A DNA stretch of 64,000 nt from Crambe crambe (taxonomy: Eukaryota > Porifera > Demospongiae > Poecilosclerida > Crambeidae), in assembly GCA_963924555.1 (NCBI GenBank), contig OZ004592.1:186001-250000 (forward strand). Reading direction: 5' to 3'. The notes under the pieces are model-generated. The model saw only the letters and a program-made list of their open reading frames with translations, was not told where the DNA came from and searched no databases. Below, piece after piece: positions 57,400 to 64,000 of the stretch. How positions within the stretch are numbered: position 1 is the first letter of the stretch; each line of letters begins with the position of its first letter. A program made the position numbers and the translations under genes.

Positions 57400-58696
57400 A
57401 TGAGTAGCAAGACACGAAAAAGAATACCTCAAAAGTCTGAAGACTCAGCCAAGCCAATAGCTGAGGATGAAGCAGTAGGCTCTGCAGCTGTGAAAGACCC
57501 ATTAGTTAGAAGCCCCCCCAAACCCGTAGATCAGTCCAAAGTGGACGAATACTGGGACCTGGAGGATGATGAAAACTGGGTGGATGGACAGAGCCCTGGA
57601 GCGGAGAAAGAGAGAGATGAGGAAGATATTGAAATGGCTCGGAGAAGGAGGGTACTGAAGCGAGATTCGGTGGAGGTTGGGGTGGCGTTTGCATTTCACT
57701 TAGTGGTGATGTGTGTATACATCTACATCCATGTCTACGATGCTACTATTATCAAGAGAAACAAAGGGAAAGGCTTTGAGGGAATACTGACATATGGTGG
57801 GAGGTGGAAGTACCTCACCTACTGGAATTTGGTGAGATGTTATATTTCTTTGTGGGAGGGGGAATTTCTATTTCAATGTGGTATCTCTCTCCTTTGCAGT
57901 GGATCCAGTTTGTGTATTTTTTCCTTTGTTTTTTTACGGACATCATGCCCTGGAGTAGCACTAAGTACTGGTTCATGAAGGCGTGTGACATCTTCTTCAC
58001 TACTGTTGCTATCCCCATTGGCATGGTAAGTTGAAGTTCATTCACAGCATAATCGTGTAGGTCACCTTCTTTCCAGTTTGTAGTGGTCCTGTTTTGGGGG
58101 ATATACTTAGTGGATCGAGAGATGGTGTACCCAAAGGAACTTGATGAACATATTCCACTCATTCTGAACCATTTTTGGCACACTGCTCCCCTTATCTTCA
58201 TCCTTCTGGAAATACTGATTGTCTTTCATCGATACCCTAGCAACATGACGGCAACGTTCTATAATTTTATTGTGTCCACCATATACATTGTATGGATAGT
58301 GTGGGTTTTCACTCAGGCCAATATCTGGCCCTATCCTTTCTTCAAACTGATACCATTTCCTGCACTGCCAGTATTTTTCACTGTGAATTTCCTTATCTCT
58401 GTTATTTTTGCATTTGTTGGAAAGTTCTTTTGCTACTTGAGATGGAAAGGTGAGAGTTTGGATTATCATATCTCTTTGGGGTGTGATGAGTAGCGTGTCA
58501 TGTGACCCATTCCGCTCATTGGCAAAACTGTTGTTTTTTTCAGTTGCTTATGTAGTGGTTGGAATGATCACTGATTCTAATCTTCTCTCTGACCCCGATA
58601 ATAATTATTAAGGTCCTCTTTTAGTATAATAGTAAAAAAATTTCTCTTCTTTTGCTTGCAGAACGTCATGATTTGATGGATGAAATGGGACTATAG
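57400..58696 (+). CDS. AIG1/ADTRP family membrane hydrolase
   Basis: Multipass membrane enzyme; mammalian AIG1 and ADTRP hydrolyse fatty-acid esters of hydroxy fatty acids using a threonine and a histidine. Four exons join to 321 residues: 57400-57831, 57900-58026, 58078-58449, 58662-58696. The presumed catalytic threonine lies in GGRWKYLTYWNL and the histidine in LILNHFWHTAPL. Other family blocks are VDREMVYPKELDEHIP and IVWIVWVFTQANIWPYPFF. Six membrane segments can be counted. An N-terminal cytosolic extension of about 90 charged residues, with acidic DLEDDENWVDG, is not part of mammalian AIG1. The C-terminus ends DLMDEMGL. The next gene starts 162 bp downstream on the same strand. Confidence 0.88.
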
Positions 58697-58858
58697 CAAC
58701 ATTATTACTTTTTATTATTAATTTTATTACTTCTTTTTTTTTTATGGAATCACGTGATGTCGCAAAAAAAAATTGTATCTGTACTGTGTGAGCAATGGTT
58801 AGTTAAATGGTATTAGTTTAACAGTAGGTCTGGCTAAGTAGAAGTGGTGTTTGAAGGT

Positions 58859-60998
58859 ATGTCTACGGTGGACTTTAGTCAAGAAGCCAGACACCAAGGC
58901 TGCATGCACATAGCCCTCAATGCTATCGGAGAGACCAGTAACACCCTCTTTGCTACCATAGAAGAACTTCTGCAAGGTATGCCGCCGCTCCAGTTGTCAG
59001 AACCCAAGGGGACCGTACTGTTTCTACGTTTCCTGAACGGAACCGAGCTGCCTTGCTGGGCTGGCAGTGGGGCACGGAAATGGGACCAGTTCTCTGCTCA
59101 TAAGAGTGTCCTGGGGTTATTGTGTGTGGCGCAGTGTTACGATGCTGATGAACTGGATAACATCAGGTCTGGTTTCAAGGAGCGCATAAAAAGCCACAAG
59201 CCTGGTCTTTGTGCTTCTAAATGTATCATTTATGGCTCCAAAAAGAATTTGGAATCATATATTGATCCAAAGGAGGACTTGATATTGATAGACTGTGCAG
59301 CTGATAGCGCTGATGTGGCAGCTGAGGATGTACAAGCATCTGTAGTGGAGGAGATTGTATCCGAGTTATCCATCTCCATATTTACGAGTCTTCGCTCAAG
59401 AATAGCGTCCAACCAGAAGCTCATAGACGACCCCAGCCGAACCGACCCCTTGCCGCATTTCCAGGCTCCTGTGGAGACCAAGGAGGCATCAGAAGAGTCT
59501 GACCAGAGGTAGGTGTGTCCAACCATAAAATGGTGGACATGAGATAAGAGCAGTGACCTATTATGCAAGATCAATTTTCAGGTTTTGTTTGCCCAACTTG
59601 ACCAAGTAGTTCTAGATTTTGGGACTTGTAATTCTGTGGGTCATAAGGGAATAGTCACCCGAGCAGCTGATTCAGTGTACAATACACTGTTGCATAATTT
59701 ACTTATCTCTCCAAACTTCTGTACCAGCTGTATTCAGAAATTCAAGAGGTTCAGTTTAGGTTCAGCACATTTTATAATCGATATAATTTTCTCCTCTCCA
59801 GACAGTTCAGTCGAAGCCATCTGCTGGCACGTCTCAACAAGAATTTAGCAGATCTTTATTTGCTGACTGGGCAACTCCAGATGGCTGGTAAGCTATACCG
59901 CTATGCCTCCGAGCAGCTCAAGTCTCAGAAGGACTGGCTATGGGTTGGTGGGGCTTATGAGGGACTGAGCATTACGGCAATGATGACCAAGGAGTGTGAA
60001 CAAGTGCTCGGACAGAAGGCTCAAGGAGTGGAGACGTCTAGCACCAATCCACTGGCAGCAAGATTCAGAGGAAAATATGCCAATCCCAAGTCCAGTCCAC
60101 GAGGGGCTGGGGGAGGTGGAGGGATGCCTTCCAGTGGGAGTGTCTTTTCCAATCCAGCAAATCGGTCCACACTGACAAATGACTCTCGGAGGAACAAGGG
60201 AGGTGACTCCAACCACTCCTCTGGGACTCGTCATGGGACACTACCCAGATCAGGAGCCAAGAGTCCCTCCCCTTCGGACATGGATCACTTGGAGGAGGGC
60301 CAGGTGGGAGGCAGTGGGCTAGTCATCTCTAACAAACAAGATCCCCTCTCTAACTTTCTGGATGAGGACGAAGACGAACCAGATGCAGTGATGGAGGACA
60401 TGAAGAAGGAAGAAGAGGAGGCGCTGTCTCTTCTGATTGACAGCAGGCTCCTCCAAAAAGACTTCAGTGTTAACAAATTCCATAATGCCCTAGTCTGCTT
60501 TCGCAAGGTGAGTCTGGTTCCATGTGTACCTCTAGTGATTTGAGGTTTGCTTTACTAGGCAGGAAAGATGGGCTCCATTTCTTATATGGAGTCTCTACTC
60601 AAGTTCTCAAAGTACCTTGTTAAGCAGAAGGTGAGTGTTGTGCGTATTAAATCTCCCTCCATCTCCTTCTCTTCCCTCTCTGTGCAGCATTATGTGAAGG
60701 CAGCAGAGAACCTCCAGAAAATGCTGACTATACACAGCCTCTCTGAATTGGACCAGGTAATGGGCTACTTGTATTGAAACATTTTAATTTCATTGATAAT
60801 GTTGTATGTGGCCATTATGTGTAGTTATCTCTGTATCGTACCCTTGCTTCCATCTACAATTCCATGGGCTTTCACCGCAAGGCAGCCATGTTCACTCTCT
60901 ACGCTGCTCGCTGTGCAATCAATATTGTTAAACCCAACCAGAGACAGCTCATTTATGATGTGAGTTGCTAGTGTACTACATCTCTCTCTGTACCATCA

Positions 60999-61088
<90 letters not shown>

Positions 61089-64000
61089 GGCACATACACT
61101 CTTGATCAACTGTCTGAAAGGCTACAAACTCTCCCATGACCTGGAATCCTTGCCTTCCATTGCAGGTACGACTATGATAATGGGCTCTATATAATATGCC
61201 TCTATTTTATCTCTCCCTTGAAGCTTCTCACATCGGCTGGCCCGATCTGCAAGCTAATGTTCTCAAGGACTATGTGTTCCTATCCAGACAGCTGGGAGAG
61301 GACCTCCTAGTCATCAGGTACTTCCAGTGGATAGTCTTGAATACTGACTAGTAATAGAGGGAGTCCTACTTATTAAGTGCATATTACAGGAGTTTTTTTG
61401 GGAATGATGAAAGTTATGATAAGAGGGCATAAGTGCCTCAGTATTAGGCCATCAATCAAAGTCCACTTTTATTGGCCACTGGAGCAAATCTTAATTCATT
61501 AGCTAATGACCATCACTTCAGAAATAATTATTCAACCTTTCTGTATTGATGGAGTACAGTGTTTTAGCTGGCTGACCTAAACAATCTTGTGCCTGGTACC
61601 ACTTTAATATCTGCCTATAATATGTCCGGTCTCTGTACATAGGAATGCTATTATGACTATTCAGTGATATGGTATACTGTTTATGATACTGTCAGTAAAT
61701 GTTATTCTATTAAACTGACACCACTTAGGGACCTACGATTGTTGTTTTTAATCACTCTCTTGATCACTATTACAGACATGCTTGCTTTCTATTGGAAGTC
61801 CTGCATCGGCATATGATGCCCTTTGACCTCAAGGAAGTAACTTTAATTCTGGAGGATGTCGTAAAGCAAGCGCATAATCAGTGTGAAGTCACGCCTAACT
61901 TTGCTCCGTCCGTGGCTGGGAAGTTGGTCTCCCCTGTCCCCCTCACTTGTTTTCCTTCCATCCGCTCCTTTTACCCACGCCCCCTCATCAAAATCATGGC
62001 CCCTCATCGTAAGGAGGGATTCAAACCCAACCTCCCGCAAACAAAAGACGCAAAAGAAGAGAAAGCTGGCACCAGCCCCTTCATTTATACTCCGTTTACT
62101 CCTGGGAAGAGGAAAGGTGCTAAGAGAGAGGAAGTGTTGTGGGTGGAGAAAGACCCCGCAGAAATTGCCCTCAATATTGCCAACCCCTTACCATTTGAAC
62201 TAAGAGTTGAAAATATGGTCAGCCGATTTGATTCTTGTGTTCCATTTCCTAACTCCCATGTGTTACCTGTAGGCCCTGATGATGGAGGGTTCTAAAGTGG
62301 AGATCTATCCTTCCTCCCTGACACTTCCTAGCGAGTCGGAACAGTCTCAATTTGCTCTTGTCAGTATTCCCCATGAACCAGGCCAAGTCATTGTCCAAGG
62401 TAATAACACCCCTGTCCCTTAATCCTTGGGGAGTGGCACTATCATGTGACCTCTTGCTATGTAGGTTATGAAGCTACTGTCTTTGGCGTGCACTACACGT
62501 GTCATGTGAAGATTGCGGGGGACCCCATAATTAGAGTGATTCCTCAACTCCCCCTGCTGAAGGTCAGGGGTTACCCCTGCATGGCGATACCCGAGAGGAC
62601 AGAGGACACAGGAGGCGCCAGTGAGAGGAAGATCAGCAAAGCTGGTGTGGAGGAGCTCAGCCTCTTGGATGGAGAGAGGTAGACAATGATTCCCAAGTAC
62701 CTGTGTGTCAAGTTGCAAATTGTTTTTGGTTTGTTTTGTCATTAAACAGCTGCCAGTTTCAGTTTGAACTGGAGAGTGTGAACGAGACTGATATCACCTC
62801 CATATCACTTGCCACCAAGGAATACAATAGTGAGTTTCAGTCATCTCATCTCCATTGGTGAACCTGTACCTCCATCCTCTCACTATAACCCCCCTTCCCC
62901 ACTGACACACAGAGGACTACTGTAGCTTCACATGGGACGATGGGTCCCTGGAGTGCTTGCTCCCTCTCCATCGGAGGAAACCCTCTTCACTTATCGTCTC
63001 CATCAAGGCTCATATCCCATCCTGTTTTCGCCTCATCAGCGACTTCACTGCAGACATTTCAAATCCTGCTCTGTTCTCAAAGGTGGGAAAGGCACAGCAA
63101 GGTGGTTCCACTCAAGTCCCTGAGATCTCACAACCTCGAGACACACCTCCCAGTGGTACCACACCCACTCATACAGCCACAACCAGTTCCTCTCCAAATT
63201 TCAAAAGAGTTCCACGAGCAGCATTACAGAGTATACTATTGGGCCACAGACGCAAGGCAAGCAATGAGGGCTTGGAGAAACCCGAGGAAACCAATTCCTC
63301 ACTGATGGACTCACTCAACTTGGATCACCCTCTCCTCAACTCCAGAACTAACAGCGGCACACTACCCAATATGAGAGCCTCCACCTCCTCAAACAAACAG
63401 AATAGTTTTGTTCGTTCCAAGAAGACTGGATCCTCTCGTAGTGGCTATTCAAAGAAATTGGGGGTGGAGTCAGGTTGGGACTATGAAGGAGTTATCATTG
63501 GCCTTGACAAACGAGCATCCATCAGATCGGACCCAGGGGACAGAGATCAAGGAAAAGTGATGAAGGCTCATGTGGGATCAGGATCCGTTCATACTAGCCC
63601 CACCTCCTCCATGATGGCGATCCAATCCGACACCTCCTACCCCATCAACATACCTCATTCCACCAATACAAGTCACTCCGATCTCCACAGTAGTCCCATT
63701 CTCAAACCTGGTTCTGAACCGATCACCAAAACCCAGAGTTTGATAAGAAACACTAGTTTACAGAGCAAAGGGGGTGGATCAGTACGAGGGGGACGTCCAA
63801 GCATTAACAAGGGGAACATCTCCTTGCCCACTGGACCTCTGTACAAGGAGGTACCAACGCCCCCCAAGAAGATGAAAGTAACGGGGGACTTTCTCTTCAA
63901 GTATTCTGGAGGGCAGAGCTTGGCTGAAGGATACTACAGGGAAGCAGAAGCCAACATGTCAGTTGTGGTACAACCATGTCTCCTTTTTGAGCAGCTTGAT
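58859..64000 (+). CDS. TRAPPC9: Trafficking protein particle complex subunit 9 (TRAPPC9/NIBP), 3' end outside window
   Basis: Subunit of the TRAPPII tethering complex at the Golgi. Exons 58859-59508, 59802-60507, 60559-60630, 60688-60756, 60825-60959, 61090-61165, 61224-61317, 61776-62217, 62273-62399, 62465-62678, 62750-62829 and 62913 onward to the window edge. Family blocks include KWDQFSAHKSVLGLL, ADLYLLTGQLQMAGKLYRYA with DWLWVGGAYEGL, the TPR-like AMFTLYAARCAIN, SPFIYTPFTPGKRK, and NPLPFELRVENM in the ASPM-SPD-2-Hydin-like half, then FLFKYSGGQSLAEGYYREAE near 63890. A Ser/Thr-rich insert of more than 200 residues (about 63110-63850) lies just before that last block. The open frame continues past 64000. 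The first ATG of the open frame is used. Confidence 0.92.
61000..61088. repeat. (TC)n microsatellite ending at a splice acceptor
   Basis: About 45 TC dinucleotides fill most of the TRAPPC9 intron 60960-61089 and run directly into the acceptor TCTCTCTAG. The repeat therefore doubles as the polypyrimidine tract. Confidence 0.95.

Noticed and set aside
60021..60234. Minus-strand open frames over TRAPPC9 exon 59802-60507
   Set aside because: Shadows of the Gly/Pro-rich coding exon with no splice or homology support.

Overview
The window reads as gene-dense nuclear DNA from an early-branching animal, most probably a demosponge (inference; no rRNA or mitochondrial marker is present). Genes have many GT-AG introns, often 40-100 nt, and intergenic gaps are often only 90-260 bp. 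The gene set is metazoan: ADAM17, NPC1, a Pygopus-type PHD, MRNIP, a ZU5/Death-domain protein, REC114 and TRAPPC9. No CRISPR array, bacterial operon, insertion sequence or tRNA was seen.

Layout. 1-3144: 3' half of an ADAM17-type sheddase (+). 3145-7766: largely non-coding, with one ankyrin relic. 7767-8870: single-exon ankyrin protein resembling PP1 regulatory subunits (-). 9873-15910: NPC1 (-), head-to-head with LCMT1 (+, 16171-17563). Then a THEG-repeat protein (+), a PRMT9-like locus with several reading-frame breaks (+), MRNIP (-) head-to-head with TTC39 (+), RIOK3 (+) and an unknown single-pass membrane protein (-). 31013-37161: two tandem copies of a secreted subtilisin-CUB gene. 37430-46630: UBR5 (-), head-to-head with a tiny Pygopus-like PHD protein (+). 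47261-50488: AIFM3 (-). 50522-53375: a Shiftless-like zinc domain joined to ZU5 and Death domains (-). Then a small unknown gene (-) head-to-head with REC114 (+), an unknown scaffold protein (-) head-to-head with an AIG1/ADTRP family protein (+), and TRAPPC9 (+), which runs off the end.

How the genes work together. Neighbours do not form one pathway; the common theme is paired divergent promoters. Several carry an NRF-1-like palindrome, and two also carry a perfect CRE. DNA-break biology recurs (MRNIP, REC114), as do lysosome/secretory functions (NPC1, TRAPPC9, ADAM17, subtilisins).

The strongest novelty is the 829-residue gene at 50522-53375. It joins a zinc domain like that of the vertebrate frameshift inhibitor Shiftless to a ZU5-Death module. 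All six exons join with consistent splice phases, so the fusion is not two adjacent genes. Two tandem repeats, one in this gene and one in TTC39, each multiply a splice-donor sequence. Exon models were built by hand from splice consensus, phase and remembered family similarity; no search was run.
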